Shown here in pieces: positions 15,308 to 23,000 of a stretch of DNA of 23,076 bases. The translations under genes and the position numbers were made by a program. Origin of the DNA: JBKBMT01 sp046295655 (GTDB taxonomy: Bacteria > Pseudomonadota > Alphaproteobacteria > Rhodobacterales > Rhodobacteraceae); assembly GCA_046295655.1 (NCBI GenBank), contig JBKBMT010000045.1:1-23076 (forward strand), in the 5' to 3' direction. The notes beneath the pieces are model-generated. The model was not told the DNA's origin and made no database searches. It saw nothing but the letters and a program-made list of their open reading frames with translations. How positions within the stretch are numbered: position 1 is the first letter of the stretch; every line of letters starts with the position of its first letter.

Positions 15308-15538
15308 TGTTCTTCTCCTGCGTCTTCCGGTCAGGATGGCGCAATCGTGGCAGGACGGCAACCGCGGCCGCACCTGCAGGCGGGAATTCGAAACCGTGAC
15401 CGCCGCTCCCTTCCCTCGCCTCGTCGGCGCCGCTATGATGCGCCCGCGGCGAACCGGTCGCAGGACGGTCCCTGGACGACGTCCCTGAGGCAAGGCAGAC
15501 AAGAACCGGCGCGGGACACCCGCGCGAAGGGGGCACGG
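15308..15538. other. 231-base divergent intergenic region
   Basis: This is the longest gene-free stretch in the window, lying between the cytochrome c gene and the SPOR operon. It holds the cytochrome ribosome site at its left edge, a TATGAT box at 15434-15439, a 7-base direct repeat GTCCCTG (15468-15474 and 15481-15487, 13-base period), and the AAGGGGG ribosome site of the SPOR gene. I see no convincing small gene or structured RNA. Confidence 0.6.
15411..15439 (+). promoter_or_regulatory. Candidate promoter of the SPOR-dacA-tmk-holB operon
   Basis: TATGAT at 15434-15439 matches the -10 consensus at five of six positions. Seventeen bases upstream stands TTCCCT (15411-15416), a weak -35. The leader to the SPOR gene start at 15539 would be about 95 bases and includes a small direct repeat. 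It is the only convincing -10 ahead of the seven-gene run. Confidence 0.4.
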
Positions 15539-16429
15539 ATGGCAGGAAACTCGAGGCTCGCCTGGGCCGTTGCGGCCATGGCAGGTCTTGCTCTGGCAGG
15601 TTGCGAGAACGGCCTGAGACTTCCCTTCGGGGGTGACACCCAGGCAGTGGACGATGCAGTGCCCGCCGCGCAACGGCGCACGCGGATCGTGGAGCGCGAT
15701 GTCGAGGCGCCGCAGGTCTTTTCGGTGTCCGAAGCCGGCCTGTGGGACGGACGGCCGTCGCTTGGCGGGGTATGGGTGGCCTATCCCGGCGTCAGCGATC
15801 CCGAACGGGTGATCATCCGCAACCCGGCAAACGGCAATTTCGTGATCGGCGCCCTGTTCCGCCGCGAACGCGAGAATCCCGGCCCAAGGCTCCAGGTATC
15901 GTCGGATGCGGCGGCGGCGCTTGGGCTGCTGGCAGGGCAACCGGCCAGCCTGTCAGTGACCGCGCTCCGGCGTGAGGAAGTGGCAGAAGAGACCGAAACC
16001 CCGGCCGCCCCCATCCTCGACACCGCCGAGACGATCGCGACCGAGACGCTGGACGGCGGCCCTGCCACGGCATCCGGTGCGATCGCCGCGGCCACAGGTT
16101 CGGCAGCGACCGGGCCGGCCGCGCCGGCCGCCCCCGCGACGGCCCCCGCCCCGCCCCCGGCCGCGACGCCGCAGCGGACTGCCGCACCGGCAACCGGCGG
16201 GCGGAACCTTCTGCAGATCGGGATCTTCAGCGTCGAGGCGAACGCCAACCGAGCCGCCGAGCAGGTGCGTCGTGCCGGTGCGCAGGCGAACGTGCGGCGC
16301 GAGGAAAGCCAGGGCAAGACCTTCTGGCGGGTGACGGCCGGTCCGGCGAACACCGCCGCCGAGCGCGATGCGCTGCTGCGACAGATGCGCGATCTGGGCT
16401 ATCGCGACGCCTATTTCGTCAGCCGCTGA
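15539..16429 (+). CDS. SPOR-domain lipoprotein with RlpA-like central region
   Basis: This 296-residue predicted outer-membrane lipoprotein has a signal peptide with lipobox LAGC, making Cys22 the lipidated residue. Residues about 77-145 resemble the second half of the RlpA double-psi beta-barrel ('VIIRNPANGNFVIGALFRR' and 'VSSDAAAALGLLAGQPA', where RlpA has a 'DLS.AAA..LG' block). The 'ASYYG' and catalytic His/Asp parts of RlpA are not seen. A Pro/Ala-rich linker (about 180-220) follows. A C-terminal SPOR domain (224-296, LLQIGIFSVEANANRAAEQV onward) would bind denuded septal peptidoglycan. The start has AAGGGGG upstream. It is followed 18 bases later by a D,D-carboxypeptidase, which fits a role in cell-wall remodelling at division. 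Confidence 0.85.
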   Translation: MAGNSRLAWAVAAMAGLALAGCENGLRLPFGGDTQAVDDAVPAAQRRTRIVERDVEAPQVFSVSEAGLWDGRPSLGGVWVAYPGVSDPERVIIRNPANGNFVIGALFRRERENPGPRLQVSSDAAAALGLLAGQPASLSVTALRREEVAEETETPAAPILDTAETIATETLDGGPATASGAIAAATGSAATGPAAPAAPATAPAPPPAATPQRTAAPATGGRNLLQIGIFSVEANANRAAEQVRRAGAQANVRREESQGKTFWRVTAGPANTAAERDALLRQMRDLGYRDAYFVSR

Positions 16430-16447
16430 CACGGGGAAAGGAGACCG

Positions 16448-17605
16448 ATGCCGCAGATCCGTGCAATCCTGATCGTTGCAGCGCTGTCGCTGGCCGTCGC
16501 CCTGCCCGCGCGCGCCGCCTTCGAGACCGCGGCAAAGGCCGCCTGGGTGTTCGACGTCGGCACCCAGACGGTGCTGCTGGAAAAGGATGCCGACCGGGCG
16601 CTGCCGCCGGCCTCGATGTCCAAGCTGATGACGATCTACATGCTGTTCGAGGCGCTGAAGGATGGCCGCGTCAGCATGGACACGACCTTTCCCGTCTCGG
16701 CCCGGGCGCAGGCCATGGGTGGCTCGACCATGTTTCTCAACACCATGGACCGCCCCACGGTCGAGGAACTGATCCGCGGGATCATCGTCAATTCGGGCAA
16801 CGATGCCTGCGTCGTCGTGGCCGAAGGCCTCGCCGGCAGCGAGGAGGCGTTCTCGCGCCTCGCGACGGACCGGGCGCGGGCACTGGGGATGACCCAGACA
16901 AACCTCGTGAATTCGTCGGGCTGGCCGCACCCGGAACACCGGATGTCGATGCGTGACCTCGGGATACTGACCTACCGCATCATCACGGACTTCCCCGATC
17001 TCTATGCCTATTTCGACGAACGCGAGTTCGACTACAAGAACCGTTCGCCGGCCAACCGCTTCAACCGTAACCCGCTGTTTCGCATGAACATCGGGGCGGA
17101 CGGACTAAAGACCGGCCACACCCGCGAGGCGGGTTACGGCTTTGCCGGCTCGGCCGTGCAAGGCGACCGGCGGGTGATCTTCGTGGTGACAGGCCTCGAC
17201 AGCGAACGCGACCGGGCCGAGGAAAGCGCGCGGATCGTGAACTGGGCCTTCCGGCAGTTCAGCCAGGTGTCGCTTGCCGCGGCCGGTCAGCGGGTGGCCG
17301 AGGCGGATGTCTGGCTGGGCGCGGCGCCGGCCGTGGGGCTGGTGCCGGCGCGGGATGCTACCGTTCTGGTGCCCGCGGGCGGCCGCGAGGGGGTCGCGAT
17401 CCGGGTCGCATATCGCGGGCCGGTAGAGGCGCCGGTGGCCGCCGGCCAGTATGTCGGCGATCTGGTCATCTCGGTGCCCGACCTGCCCGAGACGCGGATT
17501 CCGTTGCTGGCCGAGTCCGACGTGCCACGCGGCGGGCCGCTGGTGCGGCTGACGACGGCGGCAAGGGTTCTGGCAGGCCGGGCGGTGGGGCTGCTGGCCT
17601 TCTGA
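16448..17605 (+). CDS. dacA: D-alanyl-D-alanine carboxypeptidase (PBP5/6 family)
   Basis: This periplasmic serine peptidase trims the terminal D-Ala from peptidoglycan pentapeptides. The 385-residue protein has a signal peptide (1-23, cleavage near ARA-AF) and the three penicillin-binding motifs: S56-M-S-K59, S116-G-N118 and K221-T-G223. A PBP5-type C-terminal beta domain (about 280-370) follows, ending in an amphipathic tail (TTAARVLAGRAVGLLAF) for inner-membrane attachment. The start has AAGGAG close upstream. It lies in a run with the SPOR lipoprotein before it and tmk one base after its stop. Confidence 0.95.
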   Translation: MPQIRAILIVAALSLAVALPARAAFETAAKAAWVFDVGTQTVLLEKDADRALPPASMSKLMTIYMLFEALKDGRVSMDTTFPVSARAQAMGGSTMFLNTMDRPTVEELIRGIIVNSGNDACVVVAEGLAGSEEAFSRLATDRARALGMTQTNLVNSSGWPHPEHRMSMRDLGILTYRIITDFPDLYAYFDEREFDYKNRSPANRFNRNPLFRMNIGADGLKTGHTREAGYGFAGSAVQGDRRVIFVVTGLDSERDRAEESARIVNWAFRQFSQVSLAAAGQRVAEADVWLGAAPAVGLVPARDATVLVPAGGREGVAIRVAYRGPVEAPVAAGQYVGDLVISVPDLPETRIPLLAESDVPRGGPLVRLTTAARVLAGRAVGLLAF

Positions 17606-17606
17606 G

Positions 17607-18218
17607 ATGGCGCGGGGCCTGTTCGTCAGTTTCGAGGGCATCGACGGGTCCGGGAAATCGACCCAGGCAAGGTTGCTTCACGACCGGCTTCGCGCGGATG
17701 GCAGGGACGTGGTGCTGACGCGCGAACCCGGCGGCAGTCCCGGCGCCGAGGAGATCCGCCGGTTGCTGCTGGACGGTGCGCCGGACCGGTGGTCGGCGGT
17801 GACCGAATGCCTGCTGTTCACCGCCGCACGGCGCGACCATCTCGAGCGGACGATCCTGCCGGCGCTGGAGTCCGGGGCCATCGTCATCACCGACCGGTTC
17901 GCCGACAGCACCCGTGTCTATCAGGGCGTGACCCGGGGCGATCTGCGCCCGATGGTGGACGCGCTGCACGATCTGGCGATCGGGCTGGAGCCAGACCTCA
18001 CCTTCCTGATCGACGTCGCCCCGCGCACCGGCCTTGCCCGCGCCCGCGCCCGCGGCACCGCCGAGCAACGGTTCGAGGACATGGGGCTCGCAATGCAGGA
18101 GACCATGCGCCAGGGGTTCCTCGACCTCGCCGCCGCGCATCCCGGCCGGTTCCGGGTGATCGACGGTGACCGGCCGGCCGAGACGGTGGCGGCGGAGATC
18201 GCGGCGCATCTGCGATGA
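17607..18218 (+). CDS. tmk: Thymidylate kinase
   Basis: The enzyme phosphorylates dTMP to dTDP in dTTP synthesis, in the cytosol. The 203-residue protein has the P-loop GIDGSGKST at 11-19, the TREPGGSPGAEEIR block at 38-51, the dTMP-binding 'VITDRFADSTRVYQGV' region, and a LID-like 'RARGTAEQRFEDM' segment. All are as in bacterial Tmk. The start follows the dacA stop by one base, and its stop overlaps the holB start (ATGA, 18215-18218), so dacA, tmk and holB are tightly coupled. The tmk-holB-tatD order is common in proteobacteria. Confidence 0.96.
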   Translation: MARGLFVSFEGIDGSGKSTQARLLHDRLRADGRDVVLTREPGGSPGAEEIRRLLLDGAPDRWSAVTECLLFTAARRDHLERTILPALESGAIVITDRFADSTRVYQGVTRGDLRPMVDALHDLAIGLEPDLTFLIDVAPRTGLARARARGTAEQRFEDMGLAMQETMRQGFLDLAAAHPGRFRVIDGDRPAETVAAEIAAHLR

Positions 18219-19333
18219 GCGATGCAGCCCCGGAACCGGATCGCGTCGAGGGCGCGCCCCATCCGCGCGAAACCGGGCGCCTGTTCGGCCAGCCGGCAGC
18301 CGAAGCGGCCTTTCTCGCGGCCTTCAATGCCGGTCGACTGCATCACGGCTGGCTGCTGACCGGGCCGCGCGGGGTCGGCAAGGCGACCTTCGCCTGGCGC
18401 GCCGCCCGGTTCCTGCTGGCGACGCCCGAGGCTGACGGCGGGCTGTTCGCCCCGCGCCCCCCGGCAACGCTGGACGTTGACGCGCACCATCCGGTCAGCC
18501 GCCGCATGGTTGCACTGGCCGAGGGGCGGCATTTCCTGATGCGCCGCGGCACCGAGGAAAGGACCGGGCGGCTGCTGACCGCGATTTCGGTCGACGAGGT
18601 GCGCAGGCTCAAGGCATTCCTTCAGCTTTCGGCGCCCGATGGCGGACGGCGCACCGTCATCGTCGATGCTGCCGAGGACATGACCGATGCGGCCGCGAAC
18701 GCGATCCTGAAACTGCTGGAGGAACCGCCGCCGAAGGTCACGCTGTTTCTGGTTTCCCATCGGCCGGCCCGGCTTCCACCGACCATCCGCTCGCGCTGCC
18801 GCGAGATCCGCCTGCCGCCGCTTGCGCCCGCGGATCTGGCCCTGGCGCTCGATCAGGCCGGGGTCGCGGCAGCCGACCCGACGGCGCTTGCCGAACTCGC
18901 GGCCGGGTCGGTGGGCGAGGCGGTGAGGCTCGAGACGGCGGGCGGCGTGGAACGCTATCGCGAGATCGTCGCACTGTTCGACCGGATGCCGGGGCTCGAC
19001 CGGGCCGCGGCCATCGCCATGGCCGACGGGCTGTCGGGGCGCGAGGCCGAGGCCCGGTTCGACCTGGCGATGCGGCTGATCGAGATCCTGCTGGCGCGCG
19101 CTGCCCGGACCGGCGCCGTCGGCGCGCCGCCGCCCGAGGCCGCCCCCGGAGAGGCCGCGCTTCTTGCGCGCCTTGCGCCGGACCCGCCGGCCGGCCGTGC
19201 CTGGGCCGAGGCCGCGCAGACCGCCCTTGCCCGCTGCCGGGCCGGCCGGGCGGTCAACCTTGACGCTCCGGCGCTTCTGCTCGATATGCTCCTGCGACTG
19301 GATGCGCTGGCGAGGCAGCTGGCCAGGAGATGA
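18215..19333 (+). CDS. holB: DNA polymerase III delta-prime subunit
   Basis: This is a subunit of the clamp-loader complex that opens the beta clamp at primer junctions. The 372-residue protein has an AAA+ ATPase fold with the degraded P-loop GPRGVGKAT at 50-58. The delta-prime block 'DAAEDMTDAAANAILKLLEEPPP' is present, here as AEDMTDAAANAILKLLEEP, and the sensor/SRC region reads TIRSRCREIRLPP. The four zinc-binding cysteines found in E. coli delta-prime are absent: the region between P-loop and sensor has none. The C-terminal part is helical and Ala-rich. The start codon overlaps the tmk stop, and tatD follows after seven bases. Confidence 0.94.
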   Translation: MSDAAPEPDRVEGAPHPRETGRLFGQPAAEAAFLAAFNAGRLHHGWLLTGPRGVGKATFAWRAARFLLATPEADGGLFAPRPPATLDVDAHHPVSRRMVALAEGRHFLMRRGTEERTGRLLTAISVDEVRRLKAFLQLSAPDGGRRTVIVDAAEDMTDAAANAILKLLEEPPPKVTLFLVSHRPARLPPTIRSRCREIRLPPLAPADLALALDQAGVAAADPTALAELAAGSVGEAVRLETAGGVERYREIVALFDRMPGLDRAAAIAMADGLSGREAEARFDLAMRLIEILLARAARTGAVGAPPPEAAPGEAALLARLAPDPPAGRAWAEAAQTALARCRAGRAVNLDAPALLLDMLLRLDALARQLARR

Positions 19334-19340
19334 CGGGCCG

Positions 19341-20150
19341 ATGACCGACGCTGCACCGGAACTTGTCGACAGTCACTGTCATCTCGACTTCCCCGACTTC
19401 GTCGCGGATCTGCCGGGGGTGGTGGCCCGTGCCCGTTCTGCCGGCGTCCGGCGCATGGTGACGATCTGCACGCGGCTGCGGAACGAACCTGCCGTCCGGG
19501 AAATCGCCGAGGCGCATCCGGGGGTGTTCTACGCGGCGGGCACCCACCCGATGAGCGCGGCCGACGAAGCTCTGGTCACGGTCGATCAACTGGTGGCGCT
19601 TTCCCGCCACCCGAAGTTCGTGGCGATCGGCGAATCCGGGCTCGACTACCATTACACCGGCGACAGCAAGGCGCGGCAGCAGGAAAGCCTTCTGGTCCAT
19701 ATCGAGGCCGCAAGGCAGACCGGCCTGCCGCTGGTGATCCATGCCCGCGATGCCGACGCCGACATGGCAAGGATCCTGTCCTCGGAACACCGCGCCGGCG
19801 GCTTCGGCTGCGTGATGCATTGCTATACATCGGGTCCGGCACTGGCCGAAACCGCCTTGTCGCTGGGCTTCTATCTTTCGGCCTCGGGCATCGCCGCCTT
19901 CCCGAAAAGCACCGCCCTGCGCGCGATCTTCGCCGCTGCGCCGCGCGACCGGATCCTGGTCGAGACCGATGCCCCCTATCTGGCCCCGCCTCCGCATCGC
20001 GGGCGGCGGAACGAACCGGCCTTCGTCGCGCACACCGCGCGGGCGCTTGCCGCGGCGCTGGAGATGACAGAGGCGGAATTCGCCCGGCAGACCACGGCGA
20101 ATTTCGACCGTCTGTTTCCGCGAGCCGCGCAACGGGCCGAGGCGGCATGA
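19341..20150 (+). CDS. TatD family metal-dependent hydrolase (DNase-like)
   Basis: This 269-residue TIM-barrel hydrolase of the TatD/YcfH group includes 3'-5' DNases. Metal-site residues are visible: H12 and H14 in DSHCHLD, the Glu of AIGESGLDYHY, the His of LVIHARDAD, the His of VMHCYTSG, and the Asp of VETDAPYLAP. The start at 19341 gives the normal family N-terminus; the frame is open further upstream inside holB but is not family-like. A likely ribosome site AGGAG lies in the last codons of holB. Its stop overlaps the start of the next gene (ATGA, 20147-20150). As in many proteobacteria it follows holB, where it is commonly named ycfH. Confidence 0.94.
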   Translation: MTDAAPELVDSHCHLDFPDFVADLPGVVARARSAGVRRMVTICTRLRNEPAVREIAEAHPGVFYAAGTHPMSAADEALVTVDQLVALSRHPKFVAIGESGLDYHYTGDSKARQQESLLVHIEAARQTGLPLVIHARDADADMARILSSEHRAGGFGCVMHCYTSGPALAETALSLGFYLSASGIAAFPKSTALRAIFAAAPRDRILVETDAPYLAPPPHRGRRNEPAFVAHTARALAAALEMTEAEFARQTTANFDRLFPRAAQRAEAA

Positions 20151-20953
20151 CGGCGACGCTGCGCTTTACCATTCTCGGTTGCGGCTCCTCGGGCGGCGTG
20201 CCGCGGCTTGGTAACAACTGGGGTGAGTGCGACCCCGAGAACCCCCTGAACCGTCGCCGGCGCTGTTCGCTTCTGGTGGAAAGGACCGGTCCGCGCGGCA
20301 CGACGACGGTGCTGATCGACACATCGCCGGACATGCGCGACCAGCTGCTGGATGCCGGCGTGGGTGTGCTGGATGCAGTGGTCTATACCCATTCCCATGC
20401 AGACCACATGCACGGCATCGACGATCTCAGGCAGATTGTCTACAACATGCGCCGCCGGCTGCCGGTCTGGGCCGACGGACCAACGCAGGATGCGCTGCTG
20501 TCGCGGTTCGGCTACGCCTTCGTGCAGCCTGCGGGCAGCCCCTACCCGCCGATCCTCGACCTGATGACGATCCGCGGCCCCTTCCACGTCGAGGGCGCGG
20601 GCGGCGCGATCGGCTTCCGGCCGTTCCGGGTGGGGCACGGCTCGATGGATGCCCTCGGCTTTCGCATCGCCGACGTTGCCTATCTGCCCGACGTGGTGGA
20701 GATCCCGCCCGATGCCTGGGCAGAGCTTGCAGGGTTGGAGTGCTGGATCGTCGATGCGCTGCGCCGGACACCGCATCCGACCCATGCGCATCTTGCGCTG
20801 ACTCTGGAATGGGTCGCGCGGGCCCGGCCCCGGTGCGCGATCCTGACCAACATGCATATCGATCTCGATCACGACACGGTCGCCGCCGAGACGCCACCGC
20901 ATGTGATTCCGGCCCATGACGGGATGTCGATCGAACTGCCGGCGCCGGACTAG
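20147..20953 (+). CDS. MBL-fold metallo-hydrolase (PhnP/COG1235 type)
   Basis: This 268-residue zinc hydrolase has the metallo-beta-lactamase fold. The metal motif T-H82-S-H84-A-D86-H87 is complete. The N-terminus LGCGSSGGVPRLGNNWGECD is typical of the PhnP-like phosphodiesterase group, with 'NPLNRRRRCSLLV' following. Further metal ligands are likely His in FRVGHGSMDALGF, Asp in WIVDALRR, and His in TNMHIDLDH. Substrates of this group are often cyclic phosphodiesters, but here unknown. It is coupled to tatD by a 4-base overlap. No phosphonate (phn) genes lie nearby, so a role in phosphonate breakdown is not supported. Confidence 0.92.
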   Translation: MTATLRFTILGCGSSGGVPRLGNNWGECDPENPLNRRRRCSLLVERTGPRGTTTVLIDTSPDMRDQLLDAGVGVLDAVVYTHSHADHMHGIDDLRQIVYNMRRRLPVWADGPTQDALLSRFGYAFVQPAGSPYPPILDLMTIRGPFHVEGAGGAIGFRPFRVGHGSMDALGFRIADVAYLPDVVEIPPDAWAELAGLECWIVDALRRTPHPTHAHLALTLEWVARARPRCAILTNMHIDLDHDTVAAETPPHVIPAHDGMSIELPAPD

Positions 20954-20961
20954 CGCGGACC

Positions 20962-21891
20962 ATGCAGGCGCTCCTCGATGTCGTCCTGCCGGTCTTTCTG
21001 GTGATCGGTTTCGGCTATCTGGTGGTCTGGCGCGGCTGGTTCCCGGAGACGGGCGTCGACGGGTTGATGAAGTTCACACAGAACTTCGCGATTCCCTGCC
21101 TGCTGTTCCGCGCCATCGCCGGGCTCGATCTCGGGCAGGACTTCGACTTGCGGATGCTGGCAAGCTTCTACGCAGGTGCGACGGCGGGTTTTCTGAGCTG
21201 CATGCTGGGTGCAAGGTTCCTATTCGGCCGGCCATGGACCGATTCCGTCGCGATCGGCTTCTGCGGACTGTTCTCGAACTCGGTGCTGCTCGGCCTGCCG
21301 ATTTCAGAACGCGCCTACGGTGCGGCTTCGCTGGGTCCGAACTACATGATCGTCGCCCTGCACGCGCCGTTCTGCTATGCGCTCGGCATTTCGGCGATGG
21401 AAATCGCGCGGTCCAGCGGCACCGGGCTGGTTCGGGCCGTCCCGCGGATCCTGACCGCCATGTTCCGCAATGCTCTGGTGATCGGGATCCTGCTTGGGTT
21501 CGCCGTCAACCTGGGCGGCGTCCCGCTCCCCGGCGTGTTCACCGATGCCGTGGACATGATGATCCGCGCGGCGCTGCCGGCGGCACTGTTCGGGCTCGGG
21601 GGCGTTCTGTACCGCTATCGACCCGAGGGCGACATGCGGGTGATCCTGTTCGTCTGCGCCGTGGCACTCGTCCTGCACCCTGCGCTTACCCTCGCGCTCG
21701 GCCGCGCGCTTTCGGTGGGCGAGGGACCGCTGCGGGCCGCGGTGCTGACCGGAGCGATGCCGCCTGGGGTCAATGCCTATATCTTCGCCAACATGTACGG
21801 AGTGGCGCGACGGGTGGCGGCCTCGTCCGTGCTCATCGCGACGGGGCTTGCGGTGCTGACGGCGTGGGGATGGCTTTCGGTGCTGGGCTGA
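20962..21891 (+). CDS. AEC family transporter (auxin efflux carrier-like permease)
   Basis: This 309-residue inner-membrane carrier has about nine to ten hydrophobic segments spread along its length (for example 5-25, 64-84, 165-185 and 255-275). Family marks are the N-terminal half ending 'TQNFAIPCLLFRAIAG', the 'GFCGLFSNSVLLGLPI' block and the late 'GAMPPGVNAYIFANMYG' block, here with GLFSNSVLLGLP and GAMPPGVNAYIFANMYG. Bacterial members move malate, malonate or other small anions, or amino acids. The substrate cannot be assigned. It starts eight bases after the MBL gene stop and is probably the last gene of the operon, although its function does not obviously match the others. Confidence 0.92.
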   Translation: MQALLDVVLPVFLVIGFGYLVVWRGWFPETGVDGLMKFTQNFAIPCLLFRAIAGLDLGQDFDLRMLASFYAGATAGFLSCMLGARFLFGRPWTDSVAIGFCGLFSNSVLLGLPISERAYGAASLGPNYMIVALHAPFCYALGISAMEIARSSGTGLVRAVPRILTAMFRNALVIGILLGFAVNLGGVPLPGVFTDAVDMMIRAALPAALFGLGGVLYRYRPEGDMRVILFVCAVALVLHPALTLALGRALSVGEGPLRAAVLTGAMPPGVNAYIFANMYGVARRVAASSVLIATGLAVLTAWGWLSVLG

Positions 21892-21893
21892 TC

Positions 21894-21908
21894 GCGGGCT
21901 GCACCCGC
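21894..21908 (+). terminator. Short hairpin after AEC gene, possible terminator
   Basis: Just after the stop codon, GCGGG (21894-21898) and CCCGC (21904-21908) can form a five-pair stem with loop CTGCA. A GATTTTCT stretch lies about 23 bases further on, too far for a classical intrinsic terminator. The support is position plus symmetry. Confidence 0.25.
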
Positions 21909-22006
21909 CCCGGCCTGCAACAGCCGCAAGGATTTTCTCGCGCGCCGCTTTCCCCCGGCAGTTGCGCTGGTCATACTGCCCGCGACTGGGTCGAAGCGCA
22001 GCCGAA

Positions 22007-22996
22007 ATGGGCAATCCCGACTTCAACATCCTGATTGTCGCTCAGGCAGGGCGGCTGCAATACGAGGCCGTCATCCTTGCCGCGTCGCTGGCCGCGGCAA
22101 GCCCGGCGCTCGTCCGTCGGCTTCACGTCGCCGAGCCGCAACCCGGCCCGCGCTGGCCTTCGGACCCGCGGATCAGCGACCCGGCGGTGCGCGATCTGCT
22201 GGAAGGTTTCGGGGCCCGCATCGTGCCGTTCGAGTCCCGCCAGTTCGGTGCAAGCTACCCCTACGGCAACAAGATCGAAGCCCTGACAGCCCTGCCGGCA
22301 GGCGAACCGTTCCTGTTTCTGGACACAGATACGCTGGTCCTGGGCGATCTGTCCGGGGTCGAGTTCGGTTTCGACCGTCCCGCCGCCTCGATGCGGCGCG
22401 AGGGCACCTGGCCCGAACCGCCGCCCTATGGCCCGGGCTATGCCGGCATCTGGAAATCGCTCTACGACCGGTTCGGCCTGGATTTTGACTCCAGCCTCGA
22501 CCCGACCTATCCCGACGAATACTGGAAAAGGTATCTCTACTTCAACGCCGGCTGGTTCTTCCACAGCGACCCGAAGGCTTTCGGACAGCGCTTTCTCGAC
22601 TATGCGGTGGCGATCCGCAACGATCCGGGCGAGGCGCTGGCCTGCCAGTCGCTTGACCCCTGGCTCGATCAGGTCGCGCTGCCGCTTGTCATACATTCCT
22701 TCGGCGGTGGGCGACCGGGGCCGGAGCTTTCGGGCCTGGACGGCGATGTGACCTGTCACTACCGTGCCCTGCCGCTGCTCTACGCGCGGGAAGGCGACCT
22801 TGCGGTTTCCGTTCTCGAGCAGGTTACGGCGCCCAACCGCATCAAGCGCGTGCTGCGCACGCACGAACCTGCCCGCCGGATGATCTATCAGGGGCGTGGT
22901 GCCAGGGTGAGGGCCCTGTTCGACCGCGCGGCGCTGCCCGCAACCGAGCAGGCGATCCGCAATGCGATCAAGCGCGCGGGGCTCTGGATGCGCTGA
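22007..22996 (+). CDS. GT-A-like glycosyltransferase domain protein
   Basis: The predicted 329-residue cytosolic protein has no signal peptide or membrane segment. The N-terminus (MGNPDFNILIVAQAGRL) starts a Rossmann-like strand. The segment PFLFLDTDTLVLGDLSG has a DxD motif at D106-T-D108, the usual metal and nucleotide-sugar site of GT-A (family 8-like) transferases, preceded by 'YPYGNKIEAL' as in that fold. 'YLYFNAGWFFHSDPKAF' (from about 182) corresponds to the 'FNAGVM' segment of such enzymes, and 'LDPWLDQVALPL' to the 'DQ' segment. Donor and acceptor are unknown. The ATG at 22007 has only a weak ribosome site; the frame is open 45 bases further upstream. A poor promoter-like pair TTTCCC-17-CATACT (21949-21977) lies ahead. 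It appears to be a single-gene unit. Confidence 0.7.
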   Translation: MGNPDFNILIVAQAGRLQYEAVILAASLAAASPALVRRLHVAEPQPGPRWPSDPRISDPAVRDLLEGFGARIVPFESRQFGASYPYGNKIEALTALPAGEPFLFLDTDTLVLGDLSGVEFGFDRPAASMRREGTWPEPPPYGPGYAGIWKSLYDRFGLDFDSSLDPTYPDEYWKRYLYFNAGWFFHSDPKAFGQRFLDYAVAIRNDPGEALACQSLDPWLDQVALPLVIHSFGGGRPGPELSGLDGDVTCHYRALPLLYAREGDLAVSVLEQVTAPNRIKRVLRTHEPARRMIYQGRGARVRALFDRAALPATEQAIRNAIKRAGLWMR

Positions 22997-23000
22997 TCCC

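Noticed and set aside
20147..20953. Naming the MBL protein phnP
   Set aside because: The fold and motif are similar, but there are no phosphonate genes nearby and the group is broad, so a symbol is not justified.
20916..22034. Plus-strand frame overlapping the AEC transporter
   Set aside because: The AEC frame shows regular membrane segments and family motifs; this one is Arg-rich and motif-free.
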